Of a DNA stretch of 64,000 nucleotides, positions 18,161 through 27,355 are shown piece by piece. Each line of letters starts with the position of its first letter. Within the stretch, counting starts at the first letter, position 1. The translations under genes and the position numbers were made by a program. Location of the stretch: assembly GCF_002246015.1 (NCBI RefSeq), contig NZ_NOLJ01000003.1:493094-557093 (forward strand). The letters run 5' to 3'. Under the pieces are notes generated by a model. That model worked only from the letters and a program-made list of their open reading frames with translations. It ran no database searches and was not told the DNA's origin. The DNA comes from Nostoc sp. 'Peltigera membranacea cyanobiont' 210A. Its GTDB lineage: Bacteria; Cyanobacteriota; Cyanobacteriia; Cyanobacteriales; Nostocaceae.

Positions 18161-19114
18161 ATGACAATGGGAAAACGAACTCAAGCCGCAGCACTGGAAG
18201 TCCGGTTGCTGCGGGAAGGTATTATTGAATCCAGGCATATAGTTCAAGCTGTTGTCTGCGACGAACGAGGACGGGTTCTAACCGTTGCCGGAAATTCTGA
18301 AACTGCTGCATTTATCCGTTCAGCCCTCAAACCATTTCAGGCACTCGCTGTCACAACCACAGGTACACTAGAACGCTATCAACTCAGCGATCGCGACTTA
18401 GCAATTATCACAAGTTCCCATAAAGGAAAAATCGATCAAGTCCGACAGGTATTTAACATCCTTTGGCGGGCGGATCTTGACCCAACTATACTCCAGTGTC
18501 CAATTCCTGAAGGCAAACGGAGTCCTCTAGAATACAATTGCTCTGGAAAACATGCGGGAATGTTAGCTGTTTGTCAGCAACGCCATTGGCCCTTGAATAA
18601 CTACTTGGATCGCAAGCACCCAATACAGCAATTGATTTTGGGCAAAGTCGCAGAGTTGCTGCGAATGCCAGCAGCAGAATTTATCAGCGCTCATGACGAC
18701 TGTGGCGCACCAACTTATCTGATGCAACTCGGTCACATGGCATCTTTGTATGCACTGTTAGCCTCTAGTACCAACTTGGATATGGAGCGCATTGTCCGTG
18801 CGATGACTCATCACCCCGCGATGGTCGCAGGAGATGGAGAATTTGATACGGAACTGATGCGCTTAACTCCAGGAGAACTAGTCAGCAAAACTGGTGCCGA
18901 AGGAGTGCAGTGCATTGGTAGACTCGGTGAAGGCTTGGGATTGGCAATCAAAGTCATGGATGGGGCGAAACGGGCAAAATATGCCGTTGCTATTCACTTA
19001 CTCCAGCAAATGGGGTGGATTAGTCCCAGCGCCGCCGAAAGCCTCTCAGAAAAGTTTGTCACCTTGGGAAAATACAAGCGTTTAGAAGTAATTGGAGAAT
19101 TATCGTTTTTGTAG
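18161..19114 (+). CDS. Asparaginase, rhizobial/PF06089 type
   Basis: A 317-residue protein of the L-asparaginase II family (PF06089), unrelated to the E. coli enzymes. Conserved blocks include ESRHIVQAVVCDERG, AFIRSALKPFQALAV, ITSSHKGK, SPLEYNCSGKHAGMLAVC and DDCGAPTYLMQLGHMA. It would hydrolyse asparagine to aspartate and ammonia in the cytoplasm. The frame opens at an ATG at 18122, but that lies in a hairpin. The ATG at 18161 follows AAAGGTGA and gives the normal family N-terminus; 18167 is also possible. Confidence 0.9.
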   Translation: MTMGKRTQAAALEVRLLREGIIESRHIVQAVVCDERGRVLTVAGNSETAAFIRSALKPFQALAVTTTGTLERYQLSDRDLAIITSSHKGKIDQVRQVFNILWRADLDPTILQCPIPEGKRSPLEYNCSGKHAGMLAVCQQRHWPLNNYLDRKHPIQQLILGKVAELLRMPAAEFISAHDDCGAPTYLMQLGHMASLYALLASSTNLDMERIVRAMTHHPAMVAGDGEFDTELMRLTPGELVSKTGAEGVQCIGRLGEGLGLAIKVMDGAKRAKYAVAIHLLQQMGWISPSAAESLSEKFVTLGKYKRLEVIGELSFL

Positions 19115-19160
19115 TTGCCAAACTCTTGACTATAGGTTACTATAAATAAGTCGAGAGCAA

Positions 19161-19237
<77 letters not shown>

Positions 19238-19245
19238 AATGAAAT

Positions 19246-19293
19246 ATAAAACAAAGCCCTACAATCAGTAAAGATTGCGGGGTTTTGTTTTAT
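19246..19293 (+). terminator. Intrinsic terminator after tRNA-fMet
   Basis: A long hairpin with ATAAAACAAAGCCC pairing with GGGTTTTGTTTTAT and an inner CAATC/GATTG stem lies 9 bp after the tRNA. The right arm is itself T-rich. Confidence 0.8.
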
Positions 19294-19340
19294 TTTGATC
19301 TATTCTGGAAGAAATAGCCATCCAAAAAGCGCGGAGAATC

Positions 19341-20795
19341 ATGGTTGTGAAGTTGCAGCGACCAATTTTAGTGGGAGGATTGGGACTTTCCTTTTCCCTG
19401 TGGATGTTGGACAGTTGGCACGATTCTATAGTGCAGGTGGGTGAGTTTGGTTTGTTGAGTGCCTTAGCTGTAGGTGGTGGTTTGTGGTTATTCCAGCAAA
19501 ATCGCCCCAAAAACAGTTTAGAGCCGCTAGATGGGATGGTGGTTGACCGAGCGACTGTGGAAAGTGCGATCGCTAAAACTGAAACTGTAATTAACCAACT
19601 GGCACAAGAAACAGAAAACCATCCAGCCTTAGAGACACTCAGAGAACAAATTGCCCAATTGTTGTTGGAATTAGACAGACAACAAATTAAAGTAGCTGTG
19701 ACTGGCGGGAAATCCGTGGGTAAAAGCACTTTAATTCAAGTGCTACAAAATCTAGAGACACAAAATTTCGTATCTCTACAAGAAACAGCACCTTTATTTA
19801 GAGAAGTGGGTGAAAATTCAGATGCGGCTATTTTGGCAGAAGTAGCAAAATCAGATTTTGTGCTATTTCTGACAAACGGTGATTTGACAGACTCAGAATT
19901 TCAAACCTTACAGCAGCTAAAGGCAGCAAATCAGCCTAATATGCTGGTTTTCAACAAACAAGACCAGTATTTAACCGATGAAAGTGCCAACATCTTGCTG
20001 TCTTTGAAACAGCGGATGCAGGGAAATGTAGTTGCAACTGCGGCCTCTCCCATTGCCATCAAAGTCCGAAAGCATGAGGCTGATGGTTCTGTGCAAGAGT
20101 GGATGGAGCAACCAGCAGCTGATATTCAGCAGTTAACTCAGCAGTTGGGTGAAGTTTTAGTACAGCAAAGACAACGGCTAGTTTGGGTGACAACCATGAG
20201 GAAAGCCGGATTGTTGAAAGCTGAGGCGAAAAATTGGTTGAATGGAACCAGACGCGATCGCGCCACTCCAATTATTGAACAATATCAGTGGATAGCTGCT
20301 GCTGCTGCCTTTGCTAACCCAGTACCAGCCTTTGATATTCTAGCAACTGCGGCAATTAATGCTCAAATGGTAATGGATTTAGGTAATATCTATCAGCAAA
20401 AATTTTCTCTAGAACAAGCACAAACCCTAGCTGGAACAATGGGAAGTTTAATGCTGAAATTGGGTTTAGTTGAACTTTCTACGAAGGCTATTAGTACTGT
20501 TCTGAAAAGTAATGCCGTTACCTTTGTTGCTGGTGGCGTAGTGCAGGGAGTAAGTGCAGCTTATCTAACTAGAGTCGCAGGGTTGAGTCTAGTTGAGTAT
20601 TTCCAACAGCAGGAAATAGCGATAGATTCTGGGACTGGTTTGAATTTGGAGAATTTGCGGCAAACATTGCAAAAGGTATTTCAGCAAAATCAGCAGATTG
20701 GTTTTTTGCAGGGGTTTGTTAAGCAAGGCATGAAGCGTTTGTTACCAGAGGTGCAGCCGATTGAAGTAGTTAGTGTTCAGAAGGCAATCGGATAA
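19341..20795 (+). CDS. DUF697 GTPase, membrane-associated
   Basis: A 484-residue protein. Two hydrophobic segments lie at about residues 9-22 and 36-51. A coiled region precedes the P-loop GGKSVGKST (residues 122-130). NKQD (205-208) is the guanine-specifying G4 motif. From about 310 a DUF697 region follows, with hydrophobic helices (FANPVPAFDILATAAINAQM). Such proteins are dynamin- or Era-like GTPases with a membrane-inserting tail; their role in cyanobacteria is unknown. GGAG lies 6 bases before the ATG. It is single, and a converging gene follows after a hairpin. Confidence 0.88.
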   Translation: MVVKLQRPILVGGLGLSFSLWMLDSWHDSIVQVGEFGLLSALAVGGGLWLFQQNRPKNSLEPLDGMVVDRATVESAIAKTETVINQLAQETENHPALETLREQIAQLLLELDRQQIKVAVTGGKSVGKSTLIQVLQNLETQNFVSLQETAPLFREVGENSDAAILAEVAKSDFVLFLTNGDLTDSEFQTLQQLKAANQPNMLVFNKQDQYLTDESANILLSLKQRMQGNVVATAASPIAIKVRKHEADGSVQEWMEQPAADIQQLTQQLGEVLVQQRQRLVWVTTMRKAGLLKAEAKNWLNGTRRDRATPIIEQYQWIAAAAAFANPVPAFDILATAAINAQMVMDLGNIYQQKFSLEQAQTLAGTMGSLMLKLGLVELSTKAISTVLKSNAVTFVAGGVVQGVSAAYLTRVAGLSLVEYFQQQEIAIDSGTGLNLENLRQTLQKVFQQNQQIGFLQGFVKQGMKRLLPEVQPIEVVSVQKAIG

Positions 20796-21098
20796 TCTCA
20801 CACACAGGATTACTAAATTTTAGATTTTGAATTTTGGATTTTGGATTGAATAATTCAAAATCCAAATTTTTTCAAACTCTGATTTTAATAGTGGATAAAA
20901 ATACATAAACATCTTTGTTTTAATAAAGAGGATTGATCCGTGGGATCAGTCTAAAATCTCAAAACCAAAAATTGGCTGACACTTGCGTGGTGTTATAAGT
21001 AAACCTAAAATTTACCCAAGCCCATAGTAGGCTTGGGTGTATTTAAGAATATCGTGAGAGTTGCGAGTTCTCAAAAAATTGTGAATAAGGATAATTAG
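20796..21098. other. Intergenic stretch with two inverted repeats
   Basis: A 303-bp gap between converging genes. It contains a palindromic TTTTGGATTTTGGATT/AATCCAAAATT-type repeat at about 20820-20872 and a clean hairpin at 21014-21038, which could terminate transcription from both sides. Confidence 0.7.
21014..21038. terminator. Hairpin between converging genes
   Basis: Arms ACCCAAGCC/GGCTTGGGT with a 7-base spacer. The hairpin lies between the DUF697 GTPase and the sugar transferase, which converge here. T or A runs are short. Confidence 0.55.
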
Positions 21099-22148
21099 CT
21101 AAACAGCACCACTGTTTCTATTAAACAGAATAGCTATAGTTTTGAAAATTAGCTTTAAATCGTACACTAAACTCCAATTTTTTTGATACTGCAAATCCAG
21201 ACGAATTACATCTTCAAAACTACGGACTGTAGAACGTCCATTTACTTGCCATTCGCCAGTCATACCGGGTTTTACATCTAAACGTTGCCACTCTGGTACT
21301 TCATAACGTTCCACTTCATCGGGTGTAGGTGGCCGAGTGCCTACTAAACTCATCTCTCCTTTGAGGACGTTCCAAAATTGGGGTAATTCATCAAGACTAG
21401 TTCGCCGTAAAAAGCGCCCTACCTTAGTAATTCTAGGGTCATTTTCATTCTTGAAAAAAGCACCTTGCACTTGGTTCTTGACTTCGGATTTCTTTGCTTC
21501 CGCATCCACACACATAGAGCGGAATTTCCAAATTTTAAACTGTTTCCCCATCCAGCCACAACGAATTTGACTAAAGAAAATGGGACCGGGATCGTTAATT
21601 TGAATAGCGATCGCAATTGGAATAAACAAAATTCCTGTAATTAATAAACCAATCACTGACCCAATAATATCTAAGAACCGTTTCATCCAAGATGCCATAG
21701 ATGGGTGAGTAGTAGGTAACTGCTCTACTTTACGGGAAGTTGTCTTTCGATTATCTACTACATCATCTTGTTCTATTAACGACCCATCCTCCACAAGTTC
21801 TAGAGGAAAAACCTGATCTAACCCTGTGAGTTTTAGAACTGCCATGACTTGAGGTGTTACATTCCGCAGTGTTAATGTAATATCCTTAGCTTGAGCATAT
21901 TTAAAATTACTTACCAGGGCACCTAAACCACTACTATCGATAAAAGTAGTTTGGTGAAAATCAATGATGATTTGCTTGGGATGTGAATTGGGACCAATTA
22001 AGCCTTGGCAGGTTTGCTTAAAGCCTAAAGCCTCCAGCACGCTCAACCGCGTCGGCACCTGCACTATAGCAATGTCGTTTAGGGAATTAACTGGAAAATC
22101 GACCTCTGTCGGTTGGCTAGTCATGAAGCTCTGCACTTTCGTTGCCAT
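21099..22148 (-). CDS. STAS domain-sugar transferase fusion
   Basis: A 349-residue fusion. Residues about 20-120 form a STAS (anti-anti-sigma-like) domain with the phosphorylatable serines in DSSGLGALVS (72/73). After a polar linker a membrane helix (about 158-182) leads into a bacterial sugar transferase catalytic domain: QIRCGWMGKQFKIWKFRSM, then DELPQFWNVLKGEMSLVGTRPP and VKPGMTGEWQVNGRS. The transferase class puts a sugar-1-phosphate on undecaprenyl phosphate, the first step of exopolysaccharide repeat assembly. The STAS part suggests control by a serine kinase/phosphatase pair, which is not in the window. Confidence 0.93.
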   Translation of the reverse strand: MATKVQSFMTSQPTEVDFPVNSLNDIAIVQVPTRLSVLEALGFKQTCQGLIGPNSHPKQIIIDFHQTTFIDSSGLGALVSNFKYAQAKDITLTLRNVTPQVMAVLKLTGLDQVFPLELVEDGSLIEQDDVVDNRKTTSRKVEQLPTTHPSMASWMKRFLDIIGSVIGLLITGILFIPIAIAIQINDPGPIFFSQIRCGWMGKQFKIWKFRSMCVDAEAKKSEVKNQVQGAFFKNENDPRITKVGRFLRRTSLDELPQFWNVLKGEMSLVGTRPPTPDEVERYEVPEWQRLDVKPGMTGEWQVNGRSTVRSFEDVIRLDLQYQKNWSLVYDLKLIFKTIAILFNRNSGAV

Positions 22149-22346
22149 GTATAATGTAATATGCCAAACATTAGTTTGTCCTACAAAATTACTTAACCTA
22201 ATATCGAAATTAGTGGTAATCAGGACTAACTGCTATTTATTGGGGCTGAGATTGGAGATCGCTAGCGACGATTCACAATAGAACAAGAAGCCAAAAAACA
22301 TCCTTTCTGTTGTGCCGACGCAGCGCGATCGCGTTGCTCTCATCAA

Positions 22347-23144
22347 ATGATTGCTAAAAATACGGTTACACCTACCGCACGCCTGATTGAGGTCTTTTCT
22401 GCCATTCAAGGGGAAGGATTGAATGTAGGGACACGTCAGATATTTATTCGTTTTGCTTTGTGTGATTTGCGCTGTCACTTTTGCGATAGTGCCCACACGT
22501 GGAGTGCACCTACAACTTGTCGGATAGAGCGATCGCCTGGATTGCGCGACTTTGAAATTCACTCTAACCCCGTCCCATTACCCATATTACTCGAATGGGT
22601 GGAACAGCAAAATCTACCTTGTCTACACGATAGCATTAGCTTAACTGGCGGCGAACCACTTCTTCATGCCTCATTTTTAACGCAGTTTCTACCCCAAGTG
22701 CGAGCCATAACTGGTCTACCTATATACTTAGAAACTGGCGGACATCGCCCAGAACAATTAGCAATGATTATCCCATACTTAGACTCTGTAGGTATGGATT
22801 TAAAACTGCCCAGTGTTAGCGGCGAAAGTCATTGGCAAGAACATAGTAAATTTCTCCAGTTATGTTATGACTCATATTTAAATGTTTTTGTCAAGATAAT
22901 TGTGTCTCAAAACACAGATCCCGCCGAGTTGGAACGTTCAGCTTTGTTAGTGGCAGAGGTTAGTCCAGATATCTCAGTATTTTTACAACCTGTTACGCCT
23001 TTAGCAGTATCAGAACAATTTTCTCCAGTACCTGTACTTGCGCCTTCTAGCGATCAAGTTTTGACGTGGCAAGCTTTGATGAAGGGGTTTGTTAAGCACG
23101 TGCGCGTGATCCCCCAGACGCATAAAATGCTGAACCAGTTGTAA
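22347..23144 (+). CDS. queE: 7-carboxy-7-deazaguanine synthase
   Basis: A 265-residue radical SAM enzyme of queuosine biosynthesis. The N-terminus has EVFSAIQGEGLNVGTRQIFI, then the cluster-binding CDLRCHFCDSAHTW (CX3CX2C), then SLTGGEPLLH. It makes CDG from carboxy-tetrahydropterin. A HIP1 site lies just upstream. The remaining length is typical. No other queuosine gene lies nearby. Confidence 0.93.
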   Translation: MIAKNTVTPTARLIEVFSAIQGEGLNVGTRQIFIRFALCDLRCHFCDSAHTWSAPTTCRIERSPGLRDFEIHSNPVPLPILLEWVEQQNLPCLHDSISLTGGEPLLHASFLTQFLPQVRAITGLPIYLETGGHRPEQLAMIIPYLDSVGMDLKLPSVSGESHWQEHSKFLQLCYDSYLNVFVKIIVSQNTDPAELERSALLVAEVSPDISVFLQPVTPLAVSEQFSPVPVLAPSSDQVLTWQALMKGFVKHVRVIPQTHKMLNQL

Positions 23145-23422
23145 AATTTTAGTTTGATAAAGATGTAGTCAAGAAAAAAGTAAGATTGTATGAAATGGTA
23201 ATTGGGTTGTTGCCACTAATTAGGAAGGCAGCAGCCCCTTTACTAGGCAGTCTAATGAGCCAAATCAAAAGACCACTAAGAGGCTTTATCAGGCAAAATC
23301 TTGCCTCCCTGACTCGGAGAGAAACTTGAACTAAAGTTCAAGGCAGGGAGAGGTTCGTCAAACTCAAATTGATTTAGGTATTTCGGGGGTAGGCAATACC
23401 CACCCAACCTAATTTTTGGTTG

Positions 23423-24067
23423 CTATAGTGCGCCCTCATCTGGAGCTTTGGATTTAGCTTTTGCCTTATTGGCACTGCGTTTGAGGGCAGAAAGTCTTGC
23501 TTCGTATCTTGCTCGTTGGCGCTTACTAGGAGTATTATCAATCAGGGTTTTCAAGGCGCTACCGAGACTCTTGTAGGCATTGGGGAGGCTATAACCAAAA
23601 CGAGTTGCTAAAGCGATCGCTTTCTCATCAGCATTGAGCAATTCTCTTAGTTGCTTTTCCCCATTATTCTTTTGGTACAGTCGCCAGCCTGACACGCCAC
23701 AAAGCGACAAAGCTAACACCAGCAGCAATCCATCTTGTACCCACAATTCCCCTACAGCACCACCTAAACCAATGGCTAGTGCTGCCATTTCCCAACCATC
23801 TTTAGGAATTGTGTCATTTTGAACGCGAGCAACCTCATGCCAGAACAGCAGATTACGCTGATCCATTGCGAGGGCGTCCCATTTCACTAAATCAATTTGA
23901 ATTTCTACTTGGTCTTTCCCAATTTCTTCGCAGCGAACCAGGGGTGGATTGACCTCAGTTGTGCCTTCAACCGTGACCCAGCTTTGCAGTTCTGGTGGTA
24001 GTAAGGCTTTCAACCGCCGGAGTTCGCTCATTTCCGCTTTGGCAGAGGAGGTTGCATAGGATGTCAT
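23423..24067 (-). CDS. DUF3318 family protein
   Basis: A 214-residue cyanobacterial protein. It starts with SELRRLKALLPPELQSWVTV and contains KWDALAMDQRNLLFWHEVARVQND, resembling the region of the protein at 53278 that reads RLTKPQRDLLLLQMVSWL. Two hydrophobic helices lie at about 98-130. The C-terminal helices include KAIALATRFGYS, the counterpart of AAIKIAQRRGYS in the paralogue. It ends in a lysine/alanine-rich tail. The function is unknown. It is a membrane protein judging by the two helices. Confidence 0.85.
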   Translation of the reverse strand: MTSYATSSAKAEMSELRRLKALLPPELQSWVTVEGTTEVNPPLVRCEEIGKDQVEIQIDLVKWDALAMDQRNLLFWHEVARVQNDTIPKDGWEMAALAIGLGGAVGELWVQDGLLLVLALSLCGVSGWRLYQKNNGEKQLRELLNADEKAIALATRFGYSLPNAYKSLGSALKTLIDNTPSKRQRARYEARLSALKRSANKAKAKSKAPDEGAL

Positions 24068-24144
24068 AATATCCAGCCCCAGAAAATTTCAGTATATAGT
24101 GAGGGTATCACTTTGGAGTATAGCTATTTAAGTGATGATCCGTC

Positions 24145-24702
24145 TCACTCACTAGGAAAAGTTCCTCGCTTTTTTCGTGCTTCCATTGCTTTTTCTAGTA
24201 AATCTAACAATCCTGGGGCTTCTTCTTGGATACTGAGTAATAGTCTTTCCCCAAGTTCTATATTCCCCGGATCGAGACCTGTTGCCATCACTTCTGTCAA
24301 GCGAGGTATTGCTATGCCATCCACAATCTGAATTAATCCACTCAGACAACGGTGAAATTGTTTTTCTGTGAGAATCGAGTCTTCTAAAGGAAACTCAATA
24401 ATGGCACGAATTTCACCATCCGATGGGTCATACTCCCATTGCAACATTTTGGTTTCCCAGGAAATGGCAAGCATTGTCTGGAGGATAGCTGCCTTGTGAG
24501 GATGGTCTTGGATTCCTCCCAGAACTTGAGGGGCAAATACCCGGAAAAATTTTCCTTCTTCATCCAGTTGGACAACTATTAGAAAATCTTCTAGATTATC
24601 AGCCTCCACACCTGTTATAATTCGGTCTTCTTCATCATCAAAACGGTAGTCCCAACCAAGGTTGTCTAAATAGTTGGCAATCTGTTTGAGGTTAGCTCCC
24701 AT
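24145..24702 (-). CDS. YbjN domain protein (DUF1821-like)
   Basis: A 185-residue soluble protein with the fold of YbjN/CesT type chaperone-like domains: IANYLDNLGWDYRFDDEED, then FLIVVQLDEEGKFFRVFAPQ, then MLQWEYDPSDGEIRAIIEFPLED. Cyanobacterial members are conserved, but their role is not known. It lies 77 bp upstream of the DUF3318 gene on the same strand; the two may be co-transcribed. Confidence 0.8.
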   Translation of the reverse strand: MGANLKQIANYLDNLGWDYRFDDEEDRIITGVEADNLEDFLIVVQLDEEGKFFRVFAPQVLGGIQDHPHKAAILQTMLAISWETKMLQWEYDPSDGEIRAIIEFPLEDSILTEKQFHRCLSGLIQIVDGIAIPRLTEVMATGLDPGNIELGERLLLSIQEEAPGLLDLLEKAMEARKKRGTFPSE

Positions 24703-25396
24703 AAAAGCCTCATAAGGAACGTGGAGCAGTTGTTACCAGACCTAGTTTAACCTGCTAGAGGTATTTGTTTGGGTTGGTGTGGATACTTCCGATCGCATAG
24801 AAGTATGCAATTAGGGTATTGGAGATGGGTTATGGGGTATAGGGCATTGAAGATCAGAAAAATAGACGATCGTTCGGCGCTATGAATGATATTTTTTGAG
24901 TCACTATTGCTCATTCTTAAAGAAGCGATAATTACTATTTTTACAATCTTGGACAGTGAAGTATATAGCATTAACTCGGTTAAACTTTAATATTATTTTA
25001 TGGTTTGAATGAATCTCTTGGTAGATCAAGTATGGTGGCAGTATTTGTAATCAAATTTGAAAGCTGAAGCCAAGTTTAAATAATTTCTACATAGCATCTG
25101 AGGCTTTTATAAATATACGTAAAAACTTTAATAGCTGCTTTTAAAAACGAATAAACATAGCATAGATACTGATACAGTTTTATATTACAAGCAACAAATT
25201 GTTTTCACGGGATGATTATAGTAAGCAATACATTTTTGATTGTCGAGTCTCAATGAAATTTATACGTAAATCAGCATTAATCAGAGCGATCGCACCTCTA
25301 GTTTTTGTTAAAAATTCTCTAAAATCTCTGCGCTACCTTGCGCCTCTCTGCGTTTATATATTTATAGAGAATTGAAACTTATAAAATATCAAAACA
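24703..25396. other. Long intergenic stretch before the disrupted LysR gene
   Basis: A 694-bp AT-rich gap with no family-like frame. One HIP1-type GCGATCGC occurs near 25288, and a CTCTGCG motif occurs twice near 25330. The LysR promoter and binding sites would be in the last part, but none is obvious. Confidence 0.4.
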
Positions 25397-25424
25397 ATGG
25401 AATTGCGACACTTGCGCTACTTTA

Positions 25425-26334
25425 GAGGCTATTTATAAAGTAAATCTAAAGGAGAGCCATCAGATAAAAAGGCAGCGATAAGATACTGTTTGTAGAGTGT
25501 ATTTACATAGGAAACAATGAGACGAAAGTCTTATTCTACAGACCTTAATGACTCAGAATGGGCAATTTTAGCTCCTTTGATTCCACCCGCTAAATGCGGT
25601 GGTCATCCCCGAACAACTGATATGCGAGAAGTATGCAACGCTATCTACTACCATCTGAAAACAGGTTGTCAGTGGGATATGCAACGAGCGAGATTTTCCT
25701 CCTAGTTCAACTGTTTACAGCTACTATCGGAAATGGCAAAAACGAGGTATCTGGGAGCAAATGAATCATACTTTGCGCGATCAAGTTCGTCAAAAAATGG
25801 GGAAGTCAACTCAACCCACTGCAATCGCGGCAGATAGCCAGTCGGTAAAAACGACTGAAAAAAGGGGGATGTGTACGGCTTTGATGGTGGCAAGAAGGTA
25901 AAAGGACGAAAGCGGCAAACTTTGGTTGATAGTCTGGGACTTTTGTTAAAAGTGGTTGTAAGTGAAGCCAATGCTGGAGAAAGATTACTTGCCGCCTATA
26001 CTTTGATGGAACTGTTAGAAGAGCGTCCAGAATTACTGGAAAAAGTTGAAGTCATCTGGGTTGATTCCGGCTATGACGGTGATAAATTTGCGCTCTCTGT
26101 TTGGCTGATGATTCAAGCTCATGTTGAGGTAATCCGGCGTACTAATCAAGAATTTCAGGTTTTGCCCAAACGGTGGGTAGTAGAAAGAACATTTGGCTGG
26201 TTAAACCAGTACCGTCGTCTCAGTAAGGATTATGAGCGTCTCTCAGAAATGAGTGAGGCTGCCATATATGCCGTTATGACTCGTATTATGCTACGTCGTC
26301 TAGTCGTCTAAAGATTTACTTTATAAATGGTCTC
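25425..26334 (+). mobile_element. IS5-family insertion sequence, 910 bp, TTA target duplication
   Basis: The ends are 23-bp inverted repeats (25425-25447 and 26312-26334) with two mismatches; the outer bases are GAGGCT and GAGACC, and the shared inner part is ATTTATAAAGTAAATCT. A direct TTA duplication flanks it (25422-25424 and 26335-26337). Removing the element and one TTA restores the LysR frame exactly. The 3-bp TNA duplication and the transposase place it in the IS5 family, near the IS427 type. Confidence 0.95.
25517..26311 (+). pseudogene. IS5-family transposase, two frame changes
   Basis: Three pieces in two frames. The first (from 25517) ends QWDM and then goes out of frame by an extra base near 25680-25690. 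The middle piece reads RDFPPSSTVYSYYRKW and AADSQSVKTTEKRG. The third, from the A6G5 run at about 25858-25868, reads DVYGFDGGKKVKGRKRQ to the end. The catalytic residues are D in ADSQSVKT, D in WVDSGYDG and E in VVERTFGWL. The A6G5 shift may be programmed, as in the IS427 group; the first shift looks like a mutation, so the copy is probably inactive. Confidence 0.85.
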
Positions 26335-27355
26335 TTATTGCTGTAGCTGAAGAACTGCACTTCAGTAGAGCCGCCGAGCGACTGCACATCGCTCAACCAC
26401 CCTTAAGCCAGCAAATTCAGCAATTAGAGGCGCAATTGGGAGTAGAACTGTTTCACCGCAAAACCAAACGACAGGTGCAACTAACAGAAGCAGGACAAGT
26501 TTTTTTGCAAGAAGCTTATCAACTTTTAGCTCAACTCCAAAAAGCAATTGAGCTAACTCAAAAAACGGGAAGAGGTGAAAAGGGACAATTACGAATTGGG
26601 TTTACCAGTTTGGTAACTTACGATTTGCTTCCTGTGATTTTGCGGCGGTTTAGAGAACAGTTTCCAGAAGTAGAGTTGGTATTGCAAGAATTAACCACAA
26701 CTCAGCAAGAGCAAGCGCTACAGAATCGGCACATCCATGTAGGTTTTGCCCATCCGCCCTTAGAAGACAACACACTCAATCAAGAGTGCATTCAGCAAGA
26801 AGCGTTAATTGTCGCTATGTTGGAAACTCATTCTTTAGCTGGACAAGAAAAGATTTCAGTGCGATCGCTAGTCAACGAAAACTTTATCATGTTCCCTCGC
26901 CATTTGGGGCCCGGACTTTACGATCAAATCGTAAGTCTTTGTCAGCAAGGAGACTTCAGCCCAAAAGTGACTCAAGAAGCGATTCAGATGCAGACGATTA
27001 TCGGATTGGTTTCAGCAGGAATGGGGATTGCGATCGCACCGTCTTCATTGCAAAATCTTCAGAGAACTGGTGTAGTTTATCGTACTCTACAGGAGAAAAC
27101 ACCATTAGTAGAAACGGCTATAGTGTGGCGGGAAGAAGATATGACACCTGTACTAAAGGAATTTCTACAAGTTGTCAGGAGTATCTGTTCAGGAATGACG
27201 ACCATTTTTTCATGAAGAGGCTATGTAAATACGAGTTAGCTTTATTTTTGCCAATCGACTTATTTCGTTAAAACAGGTTTTGCTACGTTGTCAATAGTAT
27301 TTTTAAGTAAAAAAATTAATATTTGAAGCAACTAGGAGAAATAGAGAAAGAATTA

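Larger units (their letters stand above)
25397..27215 (+). pseudogene. LysR-type regulator split by an insertion sequence
   Basis: The gene's first nine codons (MELRHLRYF, from 25397) end at the insertion sequence. The remaining 292 codons resume at 26337 with IAVAEELHFSRAAERLHIAQPPLSQQI, the LysR helix-turn-helix. Joined, they make a 301-residue regulator of normal length with an intact effector domain (GQLRIGFTSLVTYDLLPVIL, later GLVSAGMGIAIAPSS). The frame after the IS has no good start codon, so the regulator is probably silent. The intact reading frame of the remainder shows that the insertion is recent. Confidence 0.92.
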
